Below are positions 26,565-36,557 of a stretch of DNA of 64,000 nucleotides, piece by piece. Location of the stretch: contig CAVVOX010000004.1 in the NCBI GenBank assembly GCA_963749875.1, forward strand, positions 806,001-870,000, in the 5' to 3' direction. This DNA comes from JAHQVI01 sp963749875 (lineage in GTDB: Bacteria > Pseudomonadota > Alphaproteobacteria > Rhizobiales > Rhodomicrobiaceae). Positions within the stretch are counted from its first letter, which is position 1. Each line of letters begins with the position of its first letter. Under the pieces are notes generated by a model. The model was given only the letters and a program-made list of their open reading frames with translations, did no database searches and had not been told where the DNA came from. The position numbers and the translations under genes were made by a program.

Positions 26565-27986
26565 CTATTTTGCGCTGGGGCAGTTGCCCGGAATCCCATA
26601 ATTTCCAAGGGTTTGACGAGAAATCTCAAAGCGAGTTCGAACATTTCCTCGAAGCTGTGTTTGGGTTTGCCGTGATCTTGCAGTTTTTCGGTCGAGAATC
26701 AGCTTTTGTTTTTCCAGCTTGGCGATCTTGGCTTCGTAAGCCGAGATGACAGAAGGATTGTCGGCTTCGACGATGCGATCCAGGAATTGATCGATCGAGG
26801 CGTCGATCTTGACCACATCGCGCTTTAGGGTTTGAGCCGCATTCTTGGCTTGTGCCAAGCGTTGGCCCCAGGCGCTTTTAAACATCACCTTGACGATCGC
26901 GAATAAGTTCTCGGAAGGCTGTAGCTCGCGCAGGATCGTTTCAAACTCGCTTCCATCTGATCACGCGGGATCGACTTGCGATAGCTGGCGCAGCCTTTGT
27001 TGTGACAGAGATAATAGGGATGCTTCTTGCCGGTCTTGCTGGTGGACCAGCAGGCGGTTAAGGGGTGATCGCAATCGCCGCATGCCACAAATCCCCGTAA
27101 CGGGAAATCATCGTTGATGTCCTTGCGGGCGGGCGCTCTGGCTCCTTCCTGGAGCCGAGTCTGAATCTTCTCGAAGGTCTCGTAAGAGATCAGCCCTTGA
27201 TGATGGCCTTTGCGTAAAGAGACATTCCAGCTTTCGGCTTCAAGATGGCCTGCGTAAACCGGGCGGCGCATCATCTCAAATATGCGCTGCTGGCGGATTT
27301 GCCCATTCGGCAAATCTTTCGGGAAGGCGGGCTGGCTTTCTAAAAAGCGCTTCACTTCGACCTGGGTTTCAAACCGGCCTACGGCAAAGCCTTCAAGGGC
27401 TTCCTGGATCAGGGAGGCGACCGGCTCATCGCGCACCAGCATTTTGCCGTGACCATCGATGCGTTCATATTTATAGCCAACCGGGGCCTGGAAACACCAA
27501 TAGCCATTCATGGTGCGGGCGCGCATGCGGTTGATGGTCTGCTCGGCGTTTTTCTGGCGCTGATGCTGGGAGACGCTGGCCAGCATATTCTCAACGAGGA
27601 TGGAGTTCGAAATCCTCGCCAAACTCGATGGTCGGGCTTTTGAGGATACCGCCTGCTTCGCCGATGGCGGCGCGGAGTTGCAAATGCGCCTCGATGCCGC
27701 GCGCCAGGCGCGAAATATCATCGATGATCACGACGATGGATTCCTTGCCGCGATGTTTTTTCAAGAAGGCGAGCATCGATTTCATGCCGGGGCGGGTGGT
27801 CAGACTGCCGCTCAAATCATCGGTAAAAATCTCGACGACCTCTAGGCCTTTATAGCGGGCATATTCGCGGCAGCGCGTTTGCTGCGAGCCGAGCCCGTCG
27901 CCGACCTTGGTCTGTTTGGCGCTGGAGACGCGGGCATAGATGACCGCTTTGGTGTTGGGCAAAAATTCCGGGTTACTCGAACTCAT
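26565..27986 (-). pseudogene. Large serine recombinase (two frameshifts)
   Basis: The N-terminal resolvase domain (27986 leftward) has YARVSSAKQTKVGDGLGSQQ with the catalytic Ser and IVVIIDDISRLARG. The middle recombinase and zinc-ribbon part (GFVACGDCDHPLTACWSTS, YYLCHNKGC) is in a second frame, and the C-terminal coiled coil in a third. The breaks are an extra T at about 27611 (corrected reading EDSNSILVE) and a lost C at about 26950 (corrected reading EFETILREL). Its start overlaps the upstream 145-residue gene by ATGA. An intact version would be about 473 residues and integrate or excise the element. Confidence 0.85.
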
Positions 27987-28420
27987 GATTCCGTCTTTCC
28001 TGTGGGTCGTTCCTTTGGCCGATCCGCAGCTTTTGTAAATTGATTATGGGGCAAATTATCGCTTGATAATAACACAGTAGACGGATCATTTTTGATCAAA
28101 TCGCCTAAATCCAGTTCTTGCCCACAATCGGGATTTGCCTGCTGAAGCGGATGGATGCCAAACCCCAGATCGACAAAGCTGACAATGATCGACCACAGCG
28201 CATCCAAAAATTCCTGCTTCTCGGCGTCGGAAAGACCGGAGTCCGCCAGATAGCGCTCATAAAGCGCATAATCGATGGTGAGCGCATTTGATTGACCGGC
28301 CTCACGCGCCAGGCCCGGCATAGTTTCCGCCGTGCCGTCTTTTTCCGCGCTGTTTGTTGTTTCTCTGGTCACTACTCTACTGCCTTTCTCGTTTTGTCTC
28401 TTTGTTCTATTCAAGAACAA
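27983..28420 (-). CDS. Conserved small protein upstream of the recombinase
   Basis: 145 residues, intact. The core LTIDYALYERYLADSGLSDA and FVDLGFGIHPLQQ is a conserved module I associate with ORFs directly preceding serine recombinases in alphaproteobacterial elements. Stop and recombinase start overlap (ATGA). Possibly a recombination accessory factor or regulator. The function is unknown. Confidence 0.7.
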   Translation of the reverse strand: MFLNRTKRQNEKGSRVVTRETTNSAEKDGTAETMPGLAREAGQSNALTIDYALYERYLADSGLSDAEKQEFLDALWSIIVSFVDLGFGIHPLQQANPDCGQELDLGDLIKNDPSTVLLSSDNLPHNQFTKAADRPKERPTGKTES

Positions 28421-28451
28421 AACAGGAACATACTAGGTTAATTATTCCTAG

Positions 28452-29142
28452 TTAATCAAGGTTAATCGACGTAATATTGTTTCGTTTTACCTGCGCAATA
28501 TAGAATTCAGGCCCTTGTCCGGGGACGTGATATTGTTTGTCTTTCAGGCTTATCTTGACTTTGACGGGCTTGGCGCTGCTTCTTTTCCGCCTCTTGTTGC
28601 GGGCGGACATATTGCGCTTCCAGTTCCTTGCCCCATTCATAGAGCTCGCGGCCTTCCGCCGCGCGGAAGGCTTCCTGCATCAAAATCTTGGCCCCGGCAT
28701 CGGTGATGCCGAGCTCACTGGCCAGCTCTCCCGCTTGATGGTCATAGGCCCGGTGGAAGGGCATGGTCTTACTGTTCTTGATCAGATCGCCAATCTCATA
28801 GGCCTTCGGCCCGGCTTGTTCCTTTTCCTGATCGGTGAGATTTTTCTCGCGCTCGATCAAGGCCTCGCGGTGCTGGTTCATGGTTTGGCCGGTGCGTGCT
28901 TTATAAAGATCACGGAGAATGGTCTCGGCTTTCACGGCGTCGAAACTCTCATTGCGTGCCATAGCGTAAGCGTAATCGCCCAGCTTCTCTTTGAACTTGC
29001 CGGTCTTTTGAATCTCGCGTTCCAACACGCCGGTGATCGCCATCGCGTCTTCAAATTGCGCGTTGGTCAGCATCCGTCCGGAATAGCTTTCGCGCGCAGC
29101 GGCAATGCGCCCAGCTTCCTGCGGGTTATAGTAATTATTCAT
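28452..29142 (-). pseudogene. Conserved element protein, frameshifted near the C-terminus
   Basis: The first about 190 residues (MNNYYNPQEAGRIAAARESY onward) are in the frame starting at ATG 29142, which has a strong AAAGGAG site. An extra C at about 28573 throws the frame into a short basic tail. The other frame continues sensibly (SLKDKQYHVPGQGPEFYIAQ) to 28452. The product is soluble, helical and charged. No domain recognised. Typical of mobilizable elements, probably not catalytic. Confidence 0.62.
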
Positions 29143-29179
29143 CGTCTTGCTCCTTTACTCGTTTGCTTCACGTTTTGCT

Positions 29180-29661
29180 TTAATCGCGTGGACGTTCACG
29201 GCGGCGATCCGCGCCAGGCCGTCGATCCGCCGCTTGCAGGAAACCGGGTTTAAGGGATCGCTGCTGCCCACGGCTGGGGCTTACTCGCTCCAGTAGGCTC
29301 TCAATCGCCTGATGTTCTTGATCATCGAGCGCCGCCAGGTTCCGGTCGAAGCGCTGCCGCACATTGCGATGCGCCTGGCGTAGATCGCGGCTTTGTCGAA
29401 ACCATCATCGCCGAACCAGCGATGTTTGAGGTGCTTGGCTTTCGCGCCCGCCTGGTCGATCAATCGCCGTCTTTCGGTCTCGACATGGGTGGCGTAGCTG
29501 CGTTCAAACCCACGTTTTTCATGGCCGCGTTTGTCGTCGAACGACTTCTTAATGGTTTGATAGTCCCGCCAGTCATCGCCGCTTAAATGATGCTGCGCTT
29601 CACGGCGCAAACTTGCCAGATCGAAAGTGCGTTTCAGCTCTTTGGCGATATCGAAACTCAT
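29180..29661 (-). pseudogene. Conserved element protein, frameshifted
   Basis: A charged helical protein (MSFDIAKELKRTFDLASLRR). The frame breaks at about 29378, where GCCC has apparently become GCC. The corrected product would continue AHRNVRQRFDRNLAALDDQE to 29180, about 160 residues. No recognised domain. It lies between the coupling-protein operon and the 28.5 kb gene on the same strand. Confidence 0.58.
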
Positions 29662-29723
29662 AGCGAGCCTGCTTTCGCGCGCGTAGTTTGCATTATCCGT
29701 CCGTTATCTGATAATCTTCGGCC

Positions 29724-29978
29724 ATGCCGATTTTTAAGCACATCGAAGATGTTGAAGAATGGCTGGAGCCGATGGATTATCCGGGCTTCTGGTATGCCGT
29801 TCAGCCCTATGACTTGACCTTGCAGCCGCGCTGCCATTGTGATCAGCAGATCAAAGACGGTGAGGCTGATCCGGCTGTCGTGCTGGAAGTGCTTAAGCAC
29901 ATGGCGCGGCTGGAACTGACCAAGCGTCTGGAACTCTCGCGCAGGCCCACAAAGGCCGGACTTTACGCCGTTCATTGA
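29724..29978 (+). CDS. Small hypothetical protein on the opposite strand of the element
   Basis: 84 residues with a protein-like composition (FKHIEDVEEWLEPMDYPGFW, then HCDQQIKDG). No motif recognised. It is one of only two + strand gene candidates inside the element, the other being a truncated fragment at 33933. It starts at ATG 29724 and its last 7 bases overlap the end of the opposing 75-residue gene. Confidence 0.6.
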   Translation: MPIFKHIEDVEEWLEPMDYPGFWYAVQPYDLTLQPRCHCDQQIKDGEADPAVVLEVLKHMARLELTKRLELSRRPTKAGLYAVH

Positions 29979-30199
29979 GCAGCCCTCGCATTTGATTTTC
30001 GAAACAAAATCCAAGGGCAGCGGCCATTGTGTGGGAAATAAATATTGAGCGCGCCGCTCATGCCGATATAGCTGCAGCGTCCTGGCAGCTCGTAACCCGT
30101 CAGGAGGTGCGGCAGGCCGATCAGTTGGTAAGCGGCAACCAAACCCATCCAGGCCAAAACCCAGACAAAATAACTGGCGCGCAGGAAACGGACTTTCAT
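29972..30199 (-). CDS. Small membrane protein of the conjugation cluster
   Basis: 75 residues with one membrane segment near residues 8-30 (SYFVWVLAWMGLVAAYQLIG), then a short Cys-containing tail. Its ATG overlaps (ATGA, 30196-30199) the stop of the frame-corrected coupling protein, showing they were one operon. Probably a signal-anchored accessory of DNA transfer. Confidence 0.62.
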   Translation of the reverse strand: MKVRFLRASYFVWVLAWMGLVAAYQLIGLPHLLTGYELPGRCSYIGMSGALNIYFPHNGRCPWILFRKSNARAAQ

Positions 30200-31588
30200 G
30201 CCGCGATCCCCCGTGGCCTTGGATCAAGGGTCACTTTCGGATCGGGCGGCAGCCGTCCGCCTTCGAGCGGATTGTCGGCCAGTTCGAAGCAATAGGGTGC
30301 GATCTGGTTCTGGCGGATTTTCCTAGCAATGAATGAATCCGATATCGGCGATATGGATGATCTGTTCATCGCCGGGCAGCATCATCAATTCCGATGCCGT
30401 GAAGATGCGCTGTTTGCCGGTGGCGATATTGCCGGAGAATTCGGCGCGGCCTGAATTTAAGGCCAGCGACGGCGCGATAATCTGCTGTTCGCCCATGGCG
30501 CGACTGACGCGCTCGGCTTCTTCGAAATTGGAAAATTTCAGCCATTGTTTGACCGTGCAGTTTTCCTCCAGGAGCGCGGTTTCCTTCTCACCATATTTGC
30601 GCACGCTGTCCGAGCGGCTCTGGGTGATGAAATGCGCTCGCGCGCCGAAAGCGCGATAGACGGTGATCCGGTTAATCAGCGTGCGAAGCGGCGCGTTGCA
30701 ATATTCATCGAGAATGTAATCGGCCTTCCCGGCGCGGCCTGAGAGCTGCGCTTCCATCAAGGCCAGCGTGTGCAGACCGAAATGCGTTCCCAGCCGATCG
30801 GCAAAGCGCACCGGGTTTACAAAACACACCACCCATTTATCGCGGATCAGCTCTTCATGGGTGAGGTCAGGATGGCATCCGGCTGTGTGCAGCGCCGCCC
30901 CTTGCGCAAATATCTTCAGCGCGGTGATAGCGGCTTGCAGATGCTGGGCGTAATGTTCGGGATTATTTTTGCGCATCTCCAAAGCTTGACGGGCGAGGGC
31001 TTGCAACGCCGCATCGCCTTCTTCGGCGTCAATCTCCAAAGCAGCGTTCCAGGTGTCGGGATTGCCGAGTAGCGCCGCCAAACCGCCAGGGGTAGCGAGC
31101 CGCTCATTGTGAGACAGCAGGATACGTTGACCGAGGTCTAAAAACTGGCGCGGGCTTTCCCGCCAATAGAAGTTTTTGGCGTCATCATGCGGCTCATCGA
31201 TCATCGCATGGTTCTGGTTTTCGATGATGAATTGCAGATCGCCGGGATGATCATTGCGTGCATAGATCGAAGAGCCGAAGGCATTCAAAGACAGACGATG
31301 CGGATAATCATGCCCCAGCACATAAGTGTCATCGACGACGCCGAACTTGCGGCCATGCTTCAGGCACATCTCGCCGATCTGCATCGCGATCTCGCCATTC
31401 TTGACATCATTGATAAACAGCGCGCGGCTGTAATCGCTGAGCAGGCTTAAGATCGTGGGGACGGCGACGCAAGTGGTCTTGCCGCCGCTTGTCGCGGCAA
31501 AGATCAGAGACGAGGCGTTTGATTGCGGCTCCCAGATCGGCTGGCCGTCAAAGGTCAGGCCAAGAAGCCGCTTGCCGGTTCTATCCAT
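30196..31588 (-). pseudogene. VirD4/TraG-type coupling protein ATPase lacking an N-terminal membrane domain (frameshifted)
   Basis: Starts MDRTGKRLLGLTFDG and reaches the Walker A (FAATSGGKTTC) by residue about 35, with Walker B YILDEYCN. It therefore lacks the usual about 100-150 residue membrane anchor. Near the C-terminus a 4-base tandem repeat (GAAT GAAT, about 30328-30338) adds ATTC and shifts the frame. Removing one unit gives DIGFIARKIRQNQIAPYCFE and a stop at 30196 overlapping the next gene. It would hand relaxase-bound DNA to a helper secretion channel. Two small membrane-protein genes immediately upstream may supply the anchor. Confidence 0.8.
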
Positions 31589-31889
31589 CGATCATGCCTC
31601 CGCGCCGCAAATCATCCATCGAGGCAAGCTGATCGGATTTTGACGTATTACTCTGGGCCATGATCGCGGCGACGGCTCTATCCCGCAGGTAGAGCTGGGT
31701 CATCTCACGCAAGGCGTTGACCATGCAGGCAACGACATTGACCGAAAGAATGATGGCGATAAAACCCCAGCCCCAGCCTTCCAAAGTGTCCGGCCAGATC
31801 GCCCAGGCGATGACGCCGGAGAGCGTGCCCATGAACAGATGAAGATTGATGCGGATAATCGCACCGAGGGAAGGGAGGGCAATGATCAT
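31581..31889 (-). CDS. Small two-helix membrane protein of the conjugation cluster
   Basis: 102 residues with two membrane segments (about 8-32 INLHLFMGTLSGVIAWAIWP and 38-58 WGFIAIILSVNVVACMVNAL), then a cytoplasmic tail. Its last 8 bases overlap the coupling-protein start. A candidate membrane anchor for the truncated coupling ATPase. Confidence 0.65.
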   Translation of the reverse strand: MIIALPSLGAIIRINLHLFMGTLSGVIAWAIWPDTLEGWGWGFIAIILSVNVVACMVNALREMTQLYLRDRAVAAIMAQSNTSKSDQLASMDDLRRGGMIDG

Positions 31890-32260
31890 GCGGCCTCTCC
31901 CTGTTTAAGAGATTGGCGCATGCCAACAATCTCGCGGCGGATATGATTGAGATGGCTATACTGTCCCCAGATGGCGTCACTCAAATCACTGCCGCGCAGA
32001 TCGCGCGAGAGTAGTTTCAACTGGCCGATTTGCGTTCCTGCGAACAGGATCAGCGCGATGAAAATCGCAAAACTGATCATCTCGCCCACATAAAGCAGGT
32101 CGGCAAAAGCCAGGATAAAAGCGGTGAGGGCGAGGGCGATCAACATCGCACCGCCGAAGAACGGCCTCCTCACCGACACCACGGAAATCGAGGCCAGCAG
32201 ATAGGAATCGCGGTGTGTCGTCACCGCTGTTTCACTGACATGGACGGAGCCGAGAATCAT
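31886..32260 (-). CDS. Small membrane protein of the conjugation cluster
   Basis: 124 residues with two hydrophobic segments (about 38-58 AMLIALALTAFILAFADLLY and 62-78 SFAIFIALILFAGTQ), followed by a charged C-terminal helix. ATGA overlaps both sides (32257-32260 and 31886-31889). Part of the same transfer operon, function inferred only from position. Confidence 0.65.
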   Translation of the reverse strand: MILGSVHVSETAVTTHRDSYLLASISVVSVRRPFFGGAMLIALALTAFILAFADLLYVGEMISFAIFIALILFAGTQIGQLKLLSRDLRGSDLSDAIWGQYSHLNHIRREIVGMRQSLKQGEAA

Positions 32261-32794
32261 GATGCACCTCCCATTAATTGGCAGAGCGGCGCATTAAGCG
32301 AAGTCATCAACGAGGCTTTAAGATTTTTAATTGCCGGCGGCGTGATCAACCGCGCCGATCCGGCATAAAGCGCCCAGGCGCTCGCCTGAGCTTTCGAGCA
32401 TATGGGCGCGGGCGCAATCACAGCGGCTCGTCGTGGAGGCGGTTGCCGCTTCAAGACGTTGCCTTTGAAAATCGTCCAAGCGCCGCTTCTGCTCTAACGC
32501 CTGATCCAGGAACGGCAGGCTGGGATTGCCGTGACGGCGGCAAACTTCGCGGCCTTCCGCACCAAACAGCCCCAGCAATCCGTTGCAATCCAGCCTTGGC
32601 ACAAAGTCAGGCGGCGGAATTTGCGCTTTTGCCTCACGCCCTAGCGCCTGCTGGCAGGTCAAGGACCATTCGGATTTTTGAACTGTCCTATCGCCGATCA
32701 ATGGACCGCTCGCGCAGTACGAGAAGGCGGCGTAAGCGGTGACAGCAACGAACATGCCGCCGCCGCCCAATTGCGTGACATCGATCATGATCAC
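32257..32794 (-). pseudogene. Conjugation-cluster exported protein, frameshifted
   Basis: Begins with a weak signal or anchor segment (GGGMFVAVTAYAAFSYCASG) and contains several Cys (LTCQQALG, DCNGLLGLFG, REVCRRHG, RCDCARAH). An extra G in the GGG at about 32373-32375 shifts the frame. Corrected, it ends LYAGSARLITPPAIKN to 32257, giving the ATGA overlap with the next gene. Periplasmic location likely, function unknown. Confidence 0.6.
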
Positions 32795-33032
32795 GCTCCC
32801 GCATTCTTGTTGCTAGAGCGGGTGCGCTGAGCGCGGCGCGAAGGTGGAGCCGATTGCTCAAGCGCGAGCAAGGGCGCGTCGGCTTTTGCATTTTTGCGTG
32901 TCAAAGCCACAGCGCGTGGAGCCTGCTTCGGCTTGGTGGAACTGGTTTCAACAGGCGCAGGGACCGCGTTCTGCGGATCGCGCTGATGTTTGTCCCATAC
33001 GATGCCCAAATAGACGAACACCCAAAGGCTTA
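32791..33032 (-). pseudogene. Conjugation-cluster protein truncated by an IS element
   Basis: The C-terminal about 80 residues (SLWVFVYLGIVWDKHQRDPQ, then a Pro/Lys-rich tail) are intact and overlap the next gene by ATGA at 32791-32794. The N-terminal part ends at the IS5 boundary (33033). Any start codon now lies inside the insertion sequence, so expression is doubtful. Confidence 0.65.
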
Positions 33033-33929
33033 GAGTCCGTTTGAGAAATCCCTCAATGGCTGATCCTTCGCAGTAGGAGACTTCCCATGGCGACATGGAT
33101 CATGGCCTCGGAGACGTCGATGCGTTGTTCGTAGTCGCGTATGAGACGCCGCCATCGGGTCATCCAGGCAAAGGTGCGCTCGACGACCCAGCGCCGGGGC
33201 AGAACTTCGAAGCCTTTTTGCCCTTCCATCCTGCGAACGATTTCGACAACGAAGTCGAGGAAGACGGCCTTGTCCATAAGCTGGGTACGGTTATAGCCGC
33301 CATCGGCGAACAGATGCTTGAGCCATGGCCAGCGCTTGCGGATGGCGTCGAGGATCATCTGCGCCCCGGCGCTGTCGGAGATGTCGGCGGGCGTAAGGTT
33401 CACCAGCAGGAGCCGTCCGTCCGTATCGACCGCGATATGGCGCTTGCGTCCCACGATCCGCTTGCCGCCGTCGAAGCCCCTTTCCTGCGCCGCCGGAGCC
33501 TTGACAGTCTGGCTGTCGAGCACGCCACCCTCGGGACTTGCCTCACGCCCCGCACGCTCCCGGTCAAGCATCAAGGCGACATCATGGATCGTCCTGAACA
33601 GCATGAGCCGGACAAACCGCCGGAACCACCAGTAAACGGTCTGCCAAGGCGGAAAATCCTTCGGCAGCATCCGCCAGCCGCCACCGGAGCGCGCCATGTA
33701 GCGAATGGCGTTGAGGATCTCGCGCAAATCCACGCCCGGCTTGCGCCCGCGCCGCCGCGGCGCCGGCAACAAAGGCGCGATCCGCGCCCATTCCGCATCA
33801 GTCAAATCCGTGGGATAGCGCTTCGTGCGCCGCTCAATCTCGGCCATCCGGCCCCGCGTCTCTCGTGTCCACATAAATATCGTAAATCACAAACGCGCTG
33901 ATTCGCAAACTGCATTCTCAAACGGTCAC
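33033..33929. mobile_element. IS5-family insertion sequence (897 bp)
   Basis: Ends are GAGTCCGTTTGAGAA (left, 33033) and the inverse of GTGACCGTTTGAGAA (right, to 33929), matching at 13 of 15 positions. TTA flanks both ends (33030-33032 and 33930-33932), a target duplication typical of IS5 relatives. One full-length transposase gene is inside. It interrupts the conjugation-cluster ORF ending at 32791. Confidence 0.88.
33053..33847 (-). CDS. IS5-family transposase
   Basis: About 264 residues from ATG 33847, a single intact frame. N-terminal YPTDLTDAEWARIAPLLP is the family helix-turn-helix. The DDE residues are visible as VLDSQTVK (Asp), HLFADGGYN (Asp) and WVVERTFAWMTRWR (Glu). It should be able to mobilise the surrounding IS. 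An in-frame ATG at 33874 lies closer to the terminal repeat and is less likely. Confidence 0.9.
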   Translation of the reverse strand: MAEIERRTKRYPTDLTDAEWARIAPLLPAPRRRGRKPGVDLREILNAIRYMARSGGGWRMLPKDFPPWQTVYWWFRRFVRLMLFRTIHDVALMLDRERAGREASPEGGVLDSQTVKAPAAQERGFDGGKRIVGRKRHIAVDTDGRLLLVNLTPADISDSAGAQMILDAIRKRWPWLKHLFADGGYNRTQLMDKAVFLDFVVEIVRRMEGQKGFEVLPRRWVVERTFAWMTRWRRLIRDYEQRIDVSEAMIHVAMGSLLLRRISH

Positions 33930-33932
33930 TTA

Positions 33933-34079
33933 GATGAAGAAGTAATCGGTCTAGGAAAATATGGCTATACGCTAACCGTCTTAAGTAGCGAAGAACTACC
34001 TAACGATCCGGACGAGGAGGAAGATGAAGAGGGGGAATTAGAAAGAAATTGGGAACCGCGCTTTGCTTATGGGCGTTAA
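33933..34079 (+). pseudogene. C-terminal fragment of an acidic protein next to the IS
   Basis: The + strand frame directly after the IS reads DEEVIGLGKYGYTLTVLSSE, then an acidic tail and PRFAYGR stop. It looks like the end of a real protein, but the sequence left of the IS does not continue it convincingly. The IS may mark a rearrangement rather than a simple insertion. A/T-rich. Confidence 0.4.
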
Positions 34080-34137
34080 TGTATGTTCAACAAAAATCGA
34101 TCTCGGGTAGTCAGATTGCCTAGTATTATATTATTGT

Positions 34138-34434
34138 TTACGCTGGCTCATATGGCTTTAGCTTAAGTTCGTTCTCCCGTTGTCTCATCTGCCAGGTGTC
34201 ATAGCGGGCCTGCATTTTCAGAAGCGTATCCATCTTGACGCCGAAAACCTTTTCGATACGCAAGGCCATTTCCGGGGAGAGCGAGGCGTTCTCATTGAGA
34301 AGCTGGGAGAGGGCAGGCCTGCCGACACCAAGACGGCGCGCGGCATCGGTCACGGTCATCTCATCCGGGATGATCATGTCCTTGATAAAGCCGCCCACAT
34401 GGGCCGGTTCAAAATTTGCTTTAATCGCCATCAC
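34138..34434 (-). CDS. higA: HigA-family antitoxin
   Basis: 98 residues with an XRE-type HTH (TDAARRLGVGRPALSQLLNE, then LSPEMALRIEKVFGVKMDTL), the HigA addiction-module pattern. Lies 7 bases after higB in the same direction, the usual toxin-first order. It neutralises HigB and represses the pair. Confidence 0.88.
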   Translation of the reverse strand: MMAIKANFEPAHVGGFIKDMIIPDEMTVTDAARRLGVGRPALSQLLNENASLSPEMALRIEKVFGVKMDTLLKMQARYDTWQMRQRENELKLKPYEPA

Positions 34435-34441
34435 TTAAACC

Positions 34442-34732
34442 TCAATGATAATCCTCATAATCCATATCGTATAATTCGCCCGTCTCGGCATCATGGCGGA
34501 AGGTAATTCGCCAATTGCCGGAAATGCTCAGACTGTACACGCCAGCCCGGTCGCCGGTTAAAATATGGGCTTTGAATTTCGGCGGATCAAACAACTCGTC
34601 GATCTCATCCATATCGAGCAGGAAGCCGAGAACTTGGCGGATTTTCTTTAAGCGATCCGCTGGCAGTCCTTTAGCATCGTTCTTCTCGATGAAGTTCTTC
34701 AGCCCTCTGTGCTTTACGTTCCAAATCTCCAT
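34442..34732 (-). CDS. higB: HigB-family mRNA interferase toxin
   Basis: 96 residues of the RelE/HigB fold: KHRGLKNFIEKNDAKGLP at the start, and LSISGNWRITFRHD with the basic residues used for ribosome-dependent mRNA cleavage, ending DMDYEDYH. With higA it probably stabilises the element. Confidence 0.88.
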   Translation of the reverse strand: MEIWNVKHRGLKNFIEKNDAKGLPADRLKKIRQVLGFLLDMDEIDELFDPPKFKAHILTGDRAGVYSLSISGNWRITFRHDAETGELYDMDYEDYH

Positions 34733-34816
34733 TCGACTACGCTAGCACATTTATTTATAAGATTAGCACATTGTTGCCCGTTGCGCAACACAAAACACAT
34801 TAGGCCCGCCGAGCAC

Positions 34817-36110
34817 CTAAGGTTCCCGCGTTTGCCTCGCGCGTTTCCGCCTCTCAGGCCTCGTTTTTTGCCGCAAGATTTCTGCATTTTGCTCCGCAGG
34901 CGTCATATTCGCGTATCTTCGAAGATTGCGATCAAGCACCTTCATCCTGATAATATGATGATGCCGCATCTGCCGTATTTCATGCTGGAGAGTTCGTCTT
35001 TCCGCCAATTGGCGATCAATCAGTGATTGGCATTCCATTTCGTCGCGCTCATCACATCGTATGGCGTCTATCTCATTCACTTTTTGAATTTTCTTGTACT
35101 TCCCGGTGAGCTTAAACCAGACGGCTTTTAAACCTTTTGGGAAACGACGTGATCGGACAATATTCTCTTGTGTCCTGCGCGCTGCATGCGTTTCTTGCAA
35201 CAACGTCCGTTCTGTTCGTTGCAGTTCGATGAGACTGCGCCGCTTCTGATTGAGAGCTTCAGAGGCGTCATCATGTTTGGCAATTTCCTCGTCGGCAAGT
35301 TCTCTTAGCTTTTGAGTGAATTTGGCGGAAAGCTCGCGCTTAATATTTTCGACCGAGCGCAGGTCGTCGGGATCGCCCAACTTTGATCTGACATCTTTTG
35401 TTTTAATCCCAACCCACTTGGAAACGGCATAAATTTCGCCGTGCCAATCAACGGCGACAAAGCCCGCGCCGATCACCCTTGGCAAGATAATAGCCGCGCT
35501 CTTCCAGCGCGCTCGCAAAAGCTTTGCGTGAGTCCGATATCGCCCAGCAATCCTGAAACGTTTCCTTGATCGCTCGCGGATCACGTTGAGTGCGTTTCGC
35601 CTGCTGCCATTCAGCCATCGTGAAATTCAGCGGGTTTCGTTCTTTGCTGTTCACCAAGCCGCGTGGCATTTTCCAATTATTCTCCAGATACAATTGGCGG
35701 GACATATCTCGGAGCTTCAGCTTGTAGTGGGGCAGGTTGATCGCCTTCATCTGGTTCACGTCAATTCGTGACCAGACGCAATGCGCATGGCGACGGCCTT
35801 CCTTTTCATGAAAGATGATGGCGCGGGGTTGATTGGAAAGCCCGAGTTTGTCTTCAATCTCGGCAATCGCGCGTTCAAAAACATCAACCGCAACGCGCTC
35901 GGTTTCAGGCGGGTTGAGGCTGAGTGAAAAAAGGAATTGCTTGCACTTGGTGCCGCGACTGATGGCGTATGCCTCATTGAAGGCAGCATGCAAATCATCC
36001 GAAACGAAGCCGCGCAGCTCTTGCACGGTCACATGGTCATTGTCCCGATCGTTTAACAAGTGACGCGCCAGTTGAAGGCCGCCAGCGCGCTGGCTTCCCT
36101 TCAAGATCAC
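34817..36110 (-). pseudogene. Relaxase/mobilization nuclease (frameshifted)
   Basis: The N-terminal catalytic half (36110 leftward) has IIFHEKEGRRHAHCVWSRID, the HxH metal motif of VirD2/MobP-type relaxases. An extra G in the GGG at about 35464-35466 ends the frame at 35448. The other frame continues GFVAVDWHGEIYAVSKWVG and a long charged helical C-terminus to 34817. Intact, it would be about 430 residues and nick the transfer origin. Its start overlaps the MobC-like gene by ATGA. Confidence 0.82.
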
Positions 36111-36557
36111 AGCCTGCCACCATCCTTGATACCGAGCGCTTCGATCAGTTTGACCCGCATCCAGGCAATCGACGCGCAGGCCATTTTTATTTCATCCTCG
36201 GTCGCCTGGTCCATGAGAAGGGAACCGCAATTGGCCTCATAGGCGATCTGATTGAGGTTGTTGGCCATACGGGATTCCCCAAGCAGCCCCAAAACCTGCG
36301 CGAGCGCTTGCTGGTCTTTCACCGGAACCCGGCTTCGGACCTTTCGCGAGGGAGGCTTCGTTGCCAAAGAGCTGCTTTCGGATATAGGCGCTGATCGAAA
36401 CGCCGCTGGCGGCATGTTTCAGTTTCTTCAGTTCATCGTCGGTCAGGCGGAGGGTAACGCGCGGCGAAGATTTCCGCTGTTCAATCTTGTTGTCAGCGAT
36501 TGATTGAAAACTTGCCCTGGCTGAAACCAGGCCGTGAGCGCTGTCAATATTTGTCAT
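36107..36557 (-). pseudogene. MobC-like relaxosome protein (frameshifted)
   Basis: The first part RVTLRLTDDELKKLKHAASG and SISAYIRKQLFG is the ribbon-helix-helix DNA-binding region of MobC-type accessory proteins. An extra C at about 36331 shifts the frame. The corrected reading continues RVPVKDQQALAQVLGLLGES to 36107, with an ATGA overlap with the relaxase. It would bind the transfer origin and assist nicking. Confidence 0.78.

Noticed and set aside
28421..29661. Separate short genes in the alternative frames at 28452 and 29180
   Set aside because: They read as continuations of the upstream frames after a single-base indel, so they are reported as broken genes, not independent ones.
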